A stretch of DNA of 64,000 nucleotides from NCBI GenBank assembly GCA_963648205.1, contig CAVJCT010000069.1, positions 30,251 through 94,250 on the forward strand, given 5' to 3'. Source of the DNA: UBA1181 sp963648205 (lineage in GTDB: Bacteria > Bacteroidota > Bacteroidia > Bacteroidales > Paludibacteraceae). The position numbers and the translations under genes are program-made. A model generated the notes under the pieces. It was given only the letters and a program-made list of their open reading frames with translations, was not told where the DNA came from and searched no databases. This document shows, in pieces, positions 50,198 to 60,088 of the stretch. The first letter of the stretch is position 1, and each line of letters begins with the position of its first letter.

Positions 50198-52063
50198 TTA
50201 GTAATTCTTTTCCTTAAAACCATTCCTATACATAATGATATCAGTATTGTCATTGTTGAATAAGAAATAATAAGCGTACGATCCTTGATATTTCTTACTC
50301 CATTCCAAGCCCAGTTCACCACGATCTTCGTTTCGATGAGCAAAAACGTCATTGTAAATTTGCTCCACTCGAAGCGCGACACTTCTTTCTACAGGATAAC
50401 GTCTTATCCAAGATTCATCATTCGAAATGATTGTTTTCAATGCCAAAGCCTCCTGAAAATAAACTGGGAACGGTGAGAAGAAATCTTTCGGCACAATAGA
50501 AAGGTCTCTTACGAAGACATCCAAACTTTTCAAAGCCAAATCCATCAACAGTCGACGTTCCATATTCGCAGCATCGACATCTCTGTACTGGAGGTAGCAG
50601 TACTGGAAGAATTTACAGCCATCCAAAGCCACCTTCTCTTGGAAAGTATGATCTACCAGATTTTTGTACATTGGTACTTCCAACAGTTTCTGGCTATTTC
50701 CAACGTATTTTTCAAACTGATCAACGACAAAATCCATTGATTTGGTTTTCCGCATCACCTCAATATAACGTTTTGCCAACTCATCCTCACCATTCAACAA
50801 GGCCAAAACCACAAACCGTTTCAACCGTTCAAAATCATCTCCGTAGGATGTCCACATCTCCATATTAAACTGCAACGCCGTGCTAAAGAGGGAACTGTAG
50901 AAAAAGAGATAATCACGATAGACGACACTTAACAAGCGATGCGCGTCATCCTGAAGTGGCATAGGCGCATCAAAAGCCTTGTCAATCAGATGGTTAGTAT
51001 TCACCAAAGCAACTAAGCGGAAGGTATTCTCGAAGTGATCCATCTTCCGCATCTTCCTCGTCTCCTTCAAAATGTCTCGCCACTCGTAATTGCGTGCCAA
51101 CTCAATCAATTTCAAATCGGAACGGAATTTTTTATTGGCAGGAGTTGAAACCAACACGATCAATGAGATAAAGGACAAAAGCGTTGCCACTGCCATTATG
51201 CGAGACTCTATTTTAAATCCGATACCACTCAAAATTGCCAAAACAATCACCGACAGAACGGCAATCAAAGAGACAATGAGGTGCGACATAAAGAAATCAT
51301 CCGACATCGGATTGAACAGCACATGCAAGTAAAACTCCGTTGCCCAGAAAGAAGTCGGTATCGGCAGAATGAAGAAGAGTGCCACGAAAGCAACGCCCCC
51401 CGCAATCTTCATTTTCAGTTCGCCCTGCAACGAATAGTACAACAAAGGAAGTATGCTGAAGAATCCTATAAATGGATAAAGAACGGCTGACAAGACGACT
51501 CCAACAACAAAGCCAACTATCTCATTCTTAATGAAATGCTTCATCAAAGCATACAAACCGACCGAAAGCAGGAGACCTAAAACGGAGGCGAAATAATACC
51601 CTCGTTCAAATTTCCAAAACACTTCATATCGAGGCATCAAAAATGCCACAATCAACAAAATGGATGGCAAATAGGTCAACCAATAAAGTCGATTTTCCTT
51701 ATCAAAGCACTTAGACAAACCATATTGAAGGAGTGTCAAAAAGAAGGCAAAAAACAAGCCTCCTATGAGTGGAGTGTGAAGGAATGTATTGAGAAACAGC
51801 GAGATATAGAGCAGAAGTCCACCCGACTGTCCTATCGTCGTACAAGCCCAATCAGCATCATACAAGAAGTAACTGCGCCAGAAAATCTGGTACATAACGT
51901 CCTGATTGACAACTCCTAAAATCACAAATGAAAAGATGAAGAACAGCAAACGCATTCCCCATTGGCTCTTCTCGCCCATCAGTTTGTCTGACAGGCTCTT
52001 AATCATGCCAACCTTCGACTCATTTGTTTTTACCTCGTTTTTTGCACTCTTCGTATTTTTCAT
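50198..52063 (-). CDS. DUF6057 membrane protein (copy B)
   Basis: Integral membrane protein of 621 aa and paralogue of copy A. It has a longer polar N-terminus (1-35), then about nine membrane helices (YQIFWRSYFLYDADWACT, YPFIGFFSILPLLYYS) and a soluble helical C-terminal half (FRSDLKLIELARNYEWRDIL, ENTFRLVALVNTNHLIDKAFD, FQYCYLQYRDVDAANMERRL). It lies four bases after the phosphatase gene. The repeated order DUF6057 then haem propeller, twice in tandem, shows that the pair is the functional and evolutionary unit. Confidence 0.82.
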   Translation of the reverse strand: MKNTKSAKNEVKTNESKVGMIKSLSDKLMGEKSQWGMRLLFFIFSFVILGVVNQDVMYQIFWRSYFLYDADWACTTIGQSGGLLLYISLFLNTFLHTPLIGGLFFAFFLTLLQYGLSKCFDKENRLYWLTYLPSILLIVAFLMPRYEVFWKFERGYYFASVLGLLLSVGLYALMKHFIKNEIVGFVVGVVLSAVLYPFIGFFSILPLLYYSLQGELKMKIAGGVAFVALFFILPIPTSFWATEFYLHVLFNPMSDDFFMSHLIVSLIAVLSVIVLAILSGIGFKIESRIMAVATLLSFISLIVLVSTPANKKFRSDLKLIELARNYEWRDILKETRKMRKMDHFENTFRLVALVNTNHLIDKAFDAPMPLQDDAHRLLSVVYRDYLFFYSSLFSTALQFNMEMWTSYGDDFERLKRFVVLALLNGEDELAKRYIEVMRKTKSMDFVVDQFEKYVGNSQKLLEVPMYKNLVDHTFQEKVALDGCKFFQYCYLQYRDVDAANMERRLLMDLALKSLDVFVRDLSIVPKDFFSPFPVYFQEALALKTIISNDESWIRRYPVERSVALRVEQIYNDVFAHRNEDRGELGLEWSKKYQGSYAYYFLFNNDNTDIIMYRNGFKEKNY

Positions 52064-52067
52064 CCTA

Positions 52068-52544
52068 TTAATTCTTTTCAGAAATTAACCACTGATAAAA
52101 GCCCTCACAAGCATCTTCCAACAAGTCCAACACCCTCTCAAAGCCCTCATTTCCACCATAATAGGGGTCTGGCACATGGTCTGCCTCAATATTCACGCAA
52201 AATTCTGTCATCTTATGGATTTTCGCTTCCTGCTCGATAGTCGTTGCTCGCTCCTTCAAATCATCGATATTGGAATCATCCATACCAATGATATAGTCGA
52301 ACTCCTCAAAGTCGGAACTGCGCACGGGACGAGAGATTGACGTTAGATCATATCCTCGCAGATCAGCGAAATAACGCATACGACGATCTGCTTTCTCTCC
52401 CTCATGATAACTCAAGATGCCGGCGGAATCGACAAAGAAACGATCATCGCCTTTGCGTGCCAAAACGGCTTTCATCACCGCCTCGGCAGCCGCTGAACGA
52501 CAAATATTGCCTAAACAGACAAACAGAATTTTACGTTTTTTCAT
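52068..52544 (-). CDS. Low-molecular-weight protein-tyrosine phosphatase
   Basis: Cytoplasmic phosphatase of 158 aa with the P-loop VCLGNICRS (nucleophile C10, R16) and the general-acid loop PDPYYGG. Tyrosine residues YYGG and FYQW near the end fit the family. In Bacteroidota such enzymes often act on autokinases of surface polysaccharide or on phospho-arginine/tyrosine proteins; none is nearby. It sits 27 bases after the helicase gene and 4 bases before DUF6057 copy B, so it is on the same run. Confidence 0.92.
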   Translation of the reverse strand: MKKRKILFVCLGNICRSAAAEAVMKAVLARKGDDRFFVDSAGILSYHEGEKADRRMRYFADLRGYDLTSISRPVRSSDFEEFDYIIGMDDSNIDDLKERATTIEQEAKIHKMTEFCVNIEADHVPDPYYGGNEGFERVLDLLEDACEGFYQWLISEKN

Positions 52545-52571
52545 TCTCTGAATGGTAAAGTTTCAGATTAA

Positions 52572-54689
52572 TTATTTGCCAAAGAAACTCTTGATTTTCT
52601 GGAATAACGATTGCTTCTCCTCTTTCTTTGGAGCAACCTCAGACTTTGTCTCAGTTGGCTTCTTATTTTCACCTTGCTGACGACGAGACTGACCTTGGTA
52701 TCTGTTAGAATGATTTTCATCACGGTTCTGACCATCTTTCTGCCAGAATCTTCCACCTTGAGCAGCACCGTTCTCACCATTATTATTGTTATCGTAACGT
52801 CTTCTGTTGCGGTAACGATTGCGGTTTTGAGATTGCTCCGTTACGCCCTCGCCTCTGTTCTCATCACGATTTTCGTTTCTTTCGCCACGATTCTCGCCTC
52901 TGTACTCGCCACGGTTTTCACCTCTGTTTTCACCATGGTTTTCGCCTCTATTCTCACCTCTATTGTTGTAGCGGTTGTTTTGACGATTTTGGCGGTATGG
53001 ACGACGATTCTCGTTTCCTGATTGAACGTTCTCTTGAGAGTTATCAACTTGAGATTCAGCATTTTCAGCATTCTGTTCGCCCTCTTCTCTACGATTGTCG
53101 TAGCGGCGATTTCCATAACGTCTGCCTCTTCCGTTCTGACCGTTTTGACCGTTTTGACCATTGTAACGGCGACCGTTTTGTCCGTCTTGTTGATAGTTTC
53201 GTTGTTGTCTACCTTGGTTGTCTTGAGAATTTTGTCCTTCTTGATTTTGGCTTTCAACATTCTGATTTACAATAGGTTGACCATTTTCATCGACCATCTG
53301 AGCGTCATTTGGCTGACCATCCGACTGATTGTTTCTTTGTCTGTACCTATTATTGTCTCTATTTCCATCTCTGCGATCACGGAAATTTCTTCTCTCGCCA
53401 TTATTATCGCCACCATTGTTGTCGCGATTGTTATTATCACGGTTATTGCGATGACCATTTCGGTCTCCTCTATTTCCGCCTTGACGATTGCCATTTCTGC
53501 GATCGTACTGTCCTCTGTTATTGCCTCTACGAACTGATGGCTCGTAAGCAGGGCCCTCACCCAAACTTTCAGGCAAAGGCAATTTGTCGATTGTCTTTTC
53601 CAAAAACTGTTCTACTTTACCAAATTTTTCTTGATCTTCCTCCGAGATGAAAGTAACACCTCGTCCTGTTCTATTCGCTCTCGCCGTACGTCCGATTCTG
53701 TGAATGTAATCTTCCACATCGTGAGGCACGTCGTAGTTGATAACTGTCTCAATATCATCAATATCGATACCACGAGATACAATATCCGTAGCAATCAAAA
53801 CAGTTGCTTTTCCACTCTTGAAATCCAACAATGCTGCGTCGCGATCGGCTTGCTCCAAGTCGGAGTGCATCTCCACGACAGACAAGCCTCTTCTCTTCAA
53901 CTGACGGGCAATCTCCTTCACCTTCAATTTTGAAGATGAGAAAACGATGGTCTTGCGTGTCTCGTCTTCTTTCAAGACAGTCGAAAGCAACTCGAATTTC
54001 TGCGTCTCATAGCAAACGTAAGCCTCTTGCTTGATACCCTCGGCAGGCTTAGAAATGGCAATGTTGACCATCTCAGGATTGTTCAAAATCGTCTTCGCCA
54101 ACTTCTGAATCTTAGGAGGCATCGTTGCAGAGAACATTATCGTTTGTCTCTCTTTAGGCAACTTATTGACAATAGTGATAATATCATCATAAAATCCCAT
54201 ATCCAACATTCTGTCGGCTTCGTCCAAAACGAAATATTTGACCTTCGAGAAGTCAACATTATCTAACGAAATATGAGAAATCAAACGACCTGGAGTGGCA
54301 ATAACAAAATCGGCTCCCATCTGCAAAGCCTTCTTCTGCTGATCCCAGACAGAAGCATCGTTTCCTCCATAAACTGCAACCGAACTGACAGAAAGGAAAT
54401 ATGAAAAGCCCTCCAACTGCTGGTCAATCTGCTGAGCCAACTCACGTGTAGGAGCCATAACGATCGCACTCACAGCGTCCGCACTATGTTCATCTGTCAT
54501 CAATTTATTCAACAACGGCAAAAGGTATGCTGCCGTCTTTCCCGTTCCCGTCTGCGCACATGCAATGATGTCTTTACCTTCCAAAATCTTAGGTATTGAA
54601 GCCTCCTGCACAGGGGTCATCTCTTGAAAATTCATCGCCGAAAGTCCTTCCATCAGACTTGGCTCTAAATTTAAATCTTCAAACTTCAT
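52572..54689 (-). CDS. DEAD-box RNA helicase with long disordered Arg/Gly/Asn tail
   Basis: RNA helicase of 705 aa. The core (1-370) is of RhlE/CsdA type: Q motif MTPVQ, AQTGTGKT, PTRELAQQ, VLDEADRMLDMGF, SAT, ATDIVSRGIDID and HRIGRTARANRTG. From about residue 385 to 690 the protein is almost only Arg, Gly, Asn, Asp, Gln and Glu, with a run of GENR-type tetrapeptides, ending with a Lys-rich helix (KSLFQKIKSFFGK without the first Lys variant). It probably remodels ribosomes or mRNA at low temperature. The upstream in-frame ATG at 54722 lies in the -7 box; the ATG at 54689 is chosen. Confidence 0.93.
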   Translation of the reverse strand: MKFEDLNLEPSLMEGLSAMNFQEMTPVQEASIPKILEGKDIIACAQTGTGKTAAYLLPLLNKLMTDEHSADAVSAIVMAPTRELAQQIDQQLEGFSYFLSVSSVAVYGGNDASVWDQQKKALQMGADFVIATPGRLISHISLDNVDFSKVKYFVLDEADRMLDMGFYDDIITIVNKLPKERQTIMFSATMPPKIQKLAKTILNNPEMVNIAISKPAEGIKQEAYVCYETQKFELLSTVLKEDETRKTIVFSSSKLKVKEIARQLKRRGLSVVEMHSDLEQADRDAALLDFKSGKATVLIATDIVSRGIDIDDIETVINYDVPHDVEDYIHRIGRTARANRTGRGVTFISEEDQEKFGKVEQFLEKTIDKLPLPESLGEGPAYEPSVRRGNNRGQYDRRNGNRQGGNRGDRNGHRNNRDNNNRDNNGGDNNGERRNFRDRRDGNRDNNRYRQRNNQSDGQPNDAQMVDENGQPIVNQNVESQNQEGQNSQDNQGRQQRNYQQDGQNGRRYNGQNGQNGQNGRGRRYGNRRYDNRREEGEQNAENAESQVDNSQENVQSGNENRRPYRQNRQNNRYNNRGENRGENHGENRGENRGEYRGENRGERNENRDENRGEGVTEQSQNRNRYRNRRRYDNNNNGENGAAQGGRFWQKDGQNRDENHSNRYQGQSRRQQGENKKPTETKSEVAPKKEEKQSLFQKIKSFFGK
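52880..52966 (-). repeat. 12-bp tandem repeat encoding GENR units
   Basis: About seven imperfect copies of a 12-base unit encode the series GENR, GENH, GENR, GENR, GEYR, GENR, GERN in the helicase tail. Such arrays can change copy number by slippage in frame. Confidence 0.75.
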
Positions 54690-54719
54690 ATATCTTTTTT
54701 CAAAATTTTCTGCGTTCTG

Positions 54720-54727
54720 CAAATTTA
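54720..54727 (-). promoter_or_regulatory. Helicase operon promoter, -7 element
   Basis: Minus-strand TAAATTTG matches TAnnTTTG, 31 bases before the chosen helicase start. Confidence 0.6.
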
Positions 54728-54763
54728 TAAATAAATGTTGAAAATCATATATTTACAACCCCT

Positions 54764-57214
54764 CTACATTGGGTCAACGTCAACATTTATCATCAAACTC
54801 TTGAATTGTCTCTGCGACAACAACTCTACCGTCAACTGTTTCAACAGGTTCTTCGCATTGTCGAACGAGGCGGTCGTCTCTATCTTTAAAATGATTTTTC
54901 GAATGAAATAGGTCTGTATGCGTGCCACCAACGGACGGTCGGGTCCTAACACTCTGTCGCCAAACACTTTGCGCATTCCATCTGCCATCATATCGGCTGC
55001 CCAATCCACTGTTTTCGCATCTTTCGACTTGAGATAAATGTCAATCATTCGATAGTAGGGCGGATATTTGAAAGCATAGCGTTCTCGCATCTCACGGTCG
55101 AACATCGTCGCATAATCGTTCTGCTTAACTAACTGAATGACAGGATTATCCGGCGATGTGGTCTGTATCACCACAATGCCTCGATTGTTCTTTCGTCCTG
55201 CGCGTCCTGCCACCTGCGAGAACATTGAAAACGACCGCTCTTGCGACCTGAAATCGGGAAAATTCAGCGTGGCATCTGCATTCATCACACCCACCAATCG
55301 CACTCTCTCAAAGTCCAAGCCCTTGGAAATCATCTGAGTACCCACCAAAATATCAATCGCACCTTGTTCAAATTGTGAGATTATCGTTTCGTAACTTTTT
55401 CGTGATTTCGCCACGTCTAAGTCCAATCGTGCCACTTTTGCCTCTGGGAACAACTGCTCCACCTCATCTTCAATCTGCTCCGTTCCCAACCCCACTGGCG
55501 CAAGGTTCGGCTCTCCACAGGCTGGACAAACATACGGCACGGGTATCGAATAGCCACAATAATGGCATATCAGTTGATTGGTGTTTTTATGATAAGACAA
55601 ACTGATGTCGCAGTTCACACACCGAGGGGCTGCAGAACAAGTGCGACACTCCATATAAGGTGAATAGCCACGACGGTTTTGAAAGAGAATGACTTGCTCT
55701 TTCCGTTCCAACGCCTTCCGCATTTGTGTCAGCAGTAGCGGTGTGAAATGCATCTGCATCTCCTTCTTTCGACGTGCTTCTTTCACATCTGCCACGACGA
55801 TTTCGGGCATTTCAATGCCCTCATATCGTTGCATCAACTCCACCAATCCATATTTTCCTCTTTGCGCATTGGAATAGGACTCCACCGAAGGGGTTGCCGA
55901 TCCTAACAGCACATGCGCCTTCTGCAACATTGCCAAAACAATGGCTGCATTTCCGGCATGGTATCTCGGCGCAGGGTCAAACTGCTTGTACGATGTTTCA
56001 TGTTCCTCATCCACAATCACAAGTCCTAAGTCCTTGAATGGCAGAAAGATAGATGAACGAACACCTAAAATCACCTTCACATCTGAATGGTCGTCCAACA
56101 GTTTTTTCCACACTTCTACTCGCTCTGCATCCGAGAATTTGGAATGGTAGACTAACAGACTGTTACCCAACACTTTACGAAGACGATTGGTGATTTGTGT
56201 GGTCAAGGCAATCTCGGGCAAAAGGAAAAGTGTCTGCCGTCCTTCTGCCATCATTTTATCTATCAGATGAAGATAGATTTCCGTTTTACCCGACGAGGTT
56301 ACGCCGTGCAACAAGACCGTTTGTTTCTCCTTAAACTGCTCTAAAATAGACTGATACGCTTCTTGTTGCACCTCCGACAAGGGGGACAATGCCTGAGTCT
56401 CTATCACTGCCGAGTTGAGTCGCCCCACCTCTCGTTTGTTGATTTCAAGCACGCCATTCTTCACCAACGTGTTGATGGACGAATCGGACGCTCCTTTGTG
56501 CAACAGATCTCTTTTCCTGACTTCCTTAGATTTTTTTTCTTGAAAATACTGAGCCAACTGCAGATAGGCCACCATCGTCTGCATCTGCTTCGGATGTTTC
56601 TCCAACGAATCAATCAAAACCGTCAACTCAGACTCTTTTTCAAACTGTGGCGTGAGGCGGACAAAAGGCTCTATCTTAGGCTTGTATTTTTCTTCTACAT
56701 TTTCAGAAATCTCCACTGCCCCCATCTCCATCATTCGTTTCACCAAAGGAAGGCAGTTTTTCATCTCCAAAGCCTTATTCAAATCTTGCACCGACATCGG
56801 TTTATCACCCAAAATATCCAACAGCAACTGCTCTCGTTCTTTCAAAGGTGCATCTGCCACAAAATCGCCCACTGCCACAATCTGCGTCTCACTCTCCAAT
56901 TTCAAACCAGACGGCACGGCGGCCTTGAAAACCTCACCTAAGGTGCATTGATAATATTTTGCAATCCACTCCCAAAGTTTCATCTGTACAGGCCGAACCA
57001 CACTCTCCTGATCCAACACAGAAAGCACCTCTTTCACTTCATACCCCTCAGGCTCAGTGAAATGCACCTTGTAAATCAATCCCGTATAAAACTTATTCTT
57101 CAACGGAACGATTACACGCACTCCAAACTTCGCCTCCGCCTGCATCTCGTCGGGCATACGATAGGTGTAGGTATTAGCAATGGCTAATGGCAATATGACA
57201 TCCACAAACATCAT
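54764..57214 (-). CDS. priA: Primosomal protein N' (PriA helicase)
   Basis: Replication-restart helicase of 816 aa. The N-terminal DNA 3'-end-binding domain starts MMFVDVILPLAIANTYTYRMP. The helicase core has LLHGVTSSGKTEIY, VIVDEEHETSYKQ and GSATPSVESY. The zinc-binding region uses CRTCSAAPRCVNC and CHYCG...CPACGE. The C-terminal helicase half has GTQMISKGLDFERV and QVAGRAGR. A longer frame begins at 57271 but that part overlaps the glyQS terminator; ATGs at 57214 or 57211 fit the family. Confidence 0.95.
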   Translation of the reverse strand: MMFVDVILPLAIANTYTYRMPDEMQAEAKFGVRVIVPLKNKFYTGLIYKVHFTEPEGYEVKEVLSVLDQESVVRPVQMKLWEWIAKYYQCTLGEVFKAAVPSGLKLESETQIVAVGDFVADAPLKEREQLLLDILGDKPMSVQDLNKALEMKNCLPLVKRMMEMGAVEISENVEEKYKPKIEPFVRLTPQFEKESELTVLIDSLEKHPKQMQTMVAYLQLAQYFQEKKSKEVRKRDLLHKGASDSSINTLVKNGVLEINKREVGRLNSAVIETQALSPLSEVQQEAYQSILEQFKEKQTVLLHGVTSSGKTEIYLHLIDKMMAEGRQTLFLLPEIALTTQITNRLRKVLGNSLLVYHSKFSDAERVEVWKKLLDDHSDVKVILGVRSSIFLPFKDLGLVIVDEEHETSYKQFDPAPRYHAGNAAIVLAMLQKAHVLLGSATPSVESYSNAQRGKYGLVELMQRYEGIEMPEIVVADVKEARRKKEMQMHFTPLLLTQMRKALERKEQVILFQNRRGYSPYMECRTCSAAPRCVNCDISLSYHKNTNQLICHYCGYSIPVPYVCPACGEPNLAPVGLGTEQIEDEVEQLFPEAKVARLDLDVAKSRKSYETIISQFEQGAIDILVGTQMISKGLDFERVRLVGVMNADATLNFPDFRSQERSFSMFSQVAGRAGRKNNRGIVVIQTTSPDNPVIQLVKQNDYATMFDREMRERYAFKYPPYYRMIDIYLKSKDAKTVDWAADMMADGMRKVFGDRVLGPDRPLVARIQTYFIRKIILKIETTASFDNAKNLLKQLTVELLSQRQFKSLMINVDVDPM

Positions 57215-57244
57215 TGAGAGAGATTTTGATTTATCAAGAATTTT

Positions 57245-57286
57245 ACAAAAAGAAGAGGACCCAAACGTCATCGGATCCTCTTCTTC
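57245..57286 (-). terminator. glyQS terminator
   Basis: AGAAGAGGA (57251-57259) pairs with TCCTCTTCT (57276-57284), with extra CC/GG pairing inside; minus-strand T residues follow. It lies between glyQS and priA. Confidence 0.75.
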
Positions 57287-57337
57287 GTTATCTATTGCGA
57301 TTTTCGAGTTATACTCAATCGTCTTCTAATCAACAGA

Positions 57338-58885
57338 TTAACCTACAATCTTCTTGTAAAGGTTGCGCATGTTAACAGCGTCGCCGATCAACTTGTGCAA
57401 ATCCTCAACTTTGACACGCTCTTGAGCCATTGTGTCTCTGTTACGAAGAGTTACAGTGTTGTCCTCCAAAGTCTGGTGGTCTACTGTTACACAGAATGGA
57501 GTTCCGATAGCGTCTTGTCTACGATAACGTTTTCCGATGGTATCTTTCTCCTCGTAAGCGCATCTGTAGTCGAACTTCAACTCGTTCATGATCTCGTTGG
57601 CCTTCTCTGGGAGACCGTCCTTCTTCAACAAAGGCAAGATAGCACATTTAACTGGTGCCAATGCTGGTGGCAATGAAAGAACAACACGTTTTTCGCCATT
57701 CTCCAACTGCTCCTCTTTGTAAGAACCCGCCATAACAGACAAGAACATACGGTCAACACCGATTGAGGTCTCGATAACGTATGGAACGTATGATTTTCCT
57801 TCTTCTGGGTCGAAATACTCCAACTTCTTTCCTGAGAACTGACTGTGACGAGACAAATCCCAGTTTGTACGAGAGTGGATTCCCTCAACCTCCTTGAAAC
57901 CGAATGGCATCAAGAACTCGATATCAGTTGCAGCGTTAGCGTAGTGTGCCAACTTATCGTGATCGTGGAAACGGTATTTATCGTCGCCTAAACCAAGAGA
58001 CTTGTGCCATTTCAAACGGAACTCTTTCCAATGTTTGAACCACTCCATCTCAGTGCCTGGCTTAACGAAGAACTGCATCTCCATCTGCTCAAACTCACGC
58101 ATACGGAAGATGAACTGACGAGCAACGATCTCGTTACGGAAAGCCTTTCCAATCTGAGCGATACCGAACGGGATCTTCATTCTACCCGTCTTCTGAACAT
58201 TCAAGAAGTTGGTGAAGATACCTTGGCAAGTCTCAGGACGAAGGTAAATCTGCATCGTGTTCTCAGCAGTCGAACCCACTTCCGTCTTGAACATCAAATT
58301 GAACTGCTTAACGTCAGTCCAGTTCTTAGTTCCACTGATAGGACAAACGATTTCCTCGTCGAGGATGATTTGCTTCAACTCAGCCAAGTCGTTGTCGTTC
58401 AATGCTTTAGCGTAACGAGTGTGAAGAGCATCACGTTTCTCAATATTCTCTAAAACACGAGGGTTGGTCGTCTTGAACTTCTCAGCATCGAAAGCGTCGC
58501 CAAATTTCTTAGCGGCCTTCTCTACCTCTTTATTAATCTTATCATCGTATTTTGCGATTTGATCCTCAATGAGGACATCCGCACGATAACGTTTCTTTGA
58601 GTCTCTGTTATCGATCAAAGGGTCGTTGAAAGCATCAACGTGACCAGAAGCCTTCCAAGTAGTTGGCTCCATAAAGATGGCAGCATCGATACCGACAATG
58701 TTCTGGTGCAAAAGGGTCATACTGTCCCACCAGAATTTCTTAATGTTGTTTTTCAACTCAACACCGTTCTGACCATAGTCATAAACCGCGCCCAATCCTC
58801 CATAGATCTCACTTGATGGGAATACGAAACCATACTCCTTACAGTGCGACACCAACTGTTTGAAAACATCTTCTTGTGAAGCCAT
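57338..58885 (-). CDS. glyQS: Glycyl-tRNA synthetase, dimeric type
   Basis: Class II aminoacyl-tRNA synthetase of 515 aa, the single-chain alpha2 type rather than the alpha2beta2 type of many bacteria. Motifs are FVFPSSEIYGGLGAVYDYGQNG (residues about 20-41), YLRPETCQGIFTNF (motif 2 region), FRNEIVARQFIFRMREFEQMEMQFF and the motif 3 region VIETSIGVDRMFLSVM. The C-terminal anticodon-binding domain covers about 400-515 (APVKCAILPLLKKDGLPEKA). It has its own promoter and terminator. Confidence 0.96.
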   Translation of the reverse strand: MASQEDVFKQLVSHCKEYGFVFPSSEIYGGLGAVYDYGQNGVELKNNIKKFWWDSMTLLHQNIVGIDAAIFMEPTTWKASGHVDAFNDPLIDNRDSKKRYRADVLIEDQIAKYDDKINKEVEKAAKKFGDAFDAEKFKTTNPRVLENIEKRDALHTRYAKALNDNDLAELKQIILDEEIVCPISGTKNWTDVKQFNLMFKTEVGSTAENTMQIYLRPETCQGIFTNFLNVQKTGRMKIPFGIAQIGKAFRNEIVARQFIFRMREFEQMEMQFFVKPGTEMEWFKHWKEFRLKWHKSLGLGDDKYRFHDHDKLAHYANAATDIEFLMPFGFKEVEGIHSRTNWDLSRHSQFSGKKLEYFDPEEGKSYVPYVIETSIGVDRMFLSVMAGSYKEEQLENGEKRVVLSLPPALAPVKCAILPLLKKDGLPEKANEIMNELKFDYRCAYEEKDTIGKRYRRQDAIGTPFCVTVDHQTLEDNTVTLRNRDTMAQERVKVEDLHKLIGDAVNMRNLYKKIVG

Positions 58886-58930
58886 ATCGTTATTTTTTAT
58901 TCAATTTTCTTTTTTATAATTACCAATTTG

Positions 58931-58938
58931 CAAAAGTA
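58931..58938 (-). promoter_or_regulatory. glyQS promoter, -7 element
   Basis: Minus-strand TACTTTTG matches TAnnTTTG, about 45 bases before the start codon. Confidence 0.55.
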
Positions 58939-59091
58939 GTCTTTTTTGATGATATTGTGAAAATGCACGATTGAAAATTACGGCAGAGTGAAAATTCGAC
59001 AGGAAAATGACACTCCATGTAAAGTACAAATAGCCACTTCCGTCTGCCATTTTTCAAAAAAGCAGTATCTTTAACCGATAAATTGAAAATC

Positions 59092-60088
59092 ATGGGATTA
59101 TCGGATAAGATAAAGTTCAAATTGTTCAGTGGCAAGAACTCTAAACTTGCTTATTATATTCGATTGGCTAAACTTCGCACCGCTTCCTATTTTGCGAGTT
59201 CTCAGAGGTTGGAACGTGGATAAGTTGGACGAGGTTGCGAAGCAAAGGTCTGACTATGAGTATGTTATGGGACGTGTCGATTATTATAACCGACTACAGT
59301 CTAATTGCGTTGCAGGTTCTGATTTGTGGCAAAAAGAATCTATTCCTTTGGGCGAACAGCGAATGGTACGTCAAAAGGTCTATTTTTTAGACTCTATGGA
59401 GTATGCTCGTTTTTTCTCAAAGGAATATAGATGGATTTTATTGCCCGGCGACATCACCTACGTTCCACAATCCCCTTCAATCGTGAAGAGTCGCCCGATC
59501 GATGAAGCCAATCAGAACGCCAATTCCGTGATAATGAAATTGGACAAAGTGCGTCATTTCATTTTTGTGGACGACAAAATCTCCTTTAAAGACAAACAAG
59601 ACCGTGCAATCTTCCGAGGGAAGGTAGCAGGCAAAGCCAGTCGATTAGAGTTTATGGAGAAGATGTATGGCAACCCTCGTTTTGATGTTGGTGCCATAGA
59701 CAAGGTGAAAGAGGAATGGACTTGCGCAAAAATGACGATCGGAGACCATCTGAAATTCAGATATATTATGTGTCTCGAGGGCAACGACGTGGCAAGCAAT
59801 CTCAAATGGGTGATGTCGTCCAACTCGATAGCCGTTATGCCGAAACCGCAATATGAGACATGGTTCATGGAAGGTTCGCTTATCCCCGGCTATCACTACA
59901 TTGAGGTAAAGCCAGACTATTCTGATGTGGAATCTCTATTAGACTACTATTCTTCTCATATCGACGAAGCCGAGGCAATCATCCAACATGCTCACGAGTA
60001 TGTGAACCAATTTAAAGACAATGAGCGAGAAGACCTCATCTCTTTATTGGTCATGGATAAATATTTCCGTCAAACAGGCAATGCATAA
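59092..60088 (+). CDS. GT90-family (CAP10/LpsA-like) glycosyltransferase with apparent N-terminal frameshift
   Basis: The main part, in frame from about 59218 to the stop, has the hallmarks of lipopolysaccharide-type GT90 enzymes: YEYVMGRVDYYNRL, KYRWILLPGDITY-like LPGDITYVPQSPS, VKSRPI, AIFRGKVAGKASR, MCLEGNDVASNLKWVMSSNS and YETWFMEGSLIPGYHYIE. The expected N-terminus (MGLSDKIKFKLFSGKNSKLA, a start typical for relatives) is in another frame, opening at ATG 59092 and stopping at 59223. Removing one G of the GG at 59218-59219 would join them as QRLERDKLDEVAKQ. Either the gene is broken, or the read has an extra base. A GTG at 59129 opens the downstream frame but codes for an unrelated-looking leader. 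Confidence 0.8.

Noticed and set aside
50188..50382. N-terminal extension of propeller copy B
   Set aside because: Overlaps DUF6057 copy B and lacks a signal; the ATG at 50187 gives a good lipoprotein signal.
58920..59135. Minus-strand 71-codon open frame between glyQS and the GT90 gene
   Set aside because: Covers the glyQS promoter and the start of the opposite gene; no recognisable features.
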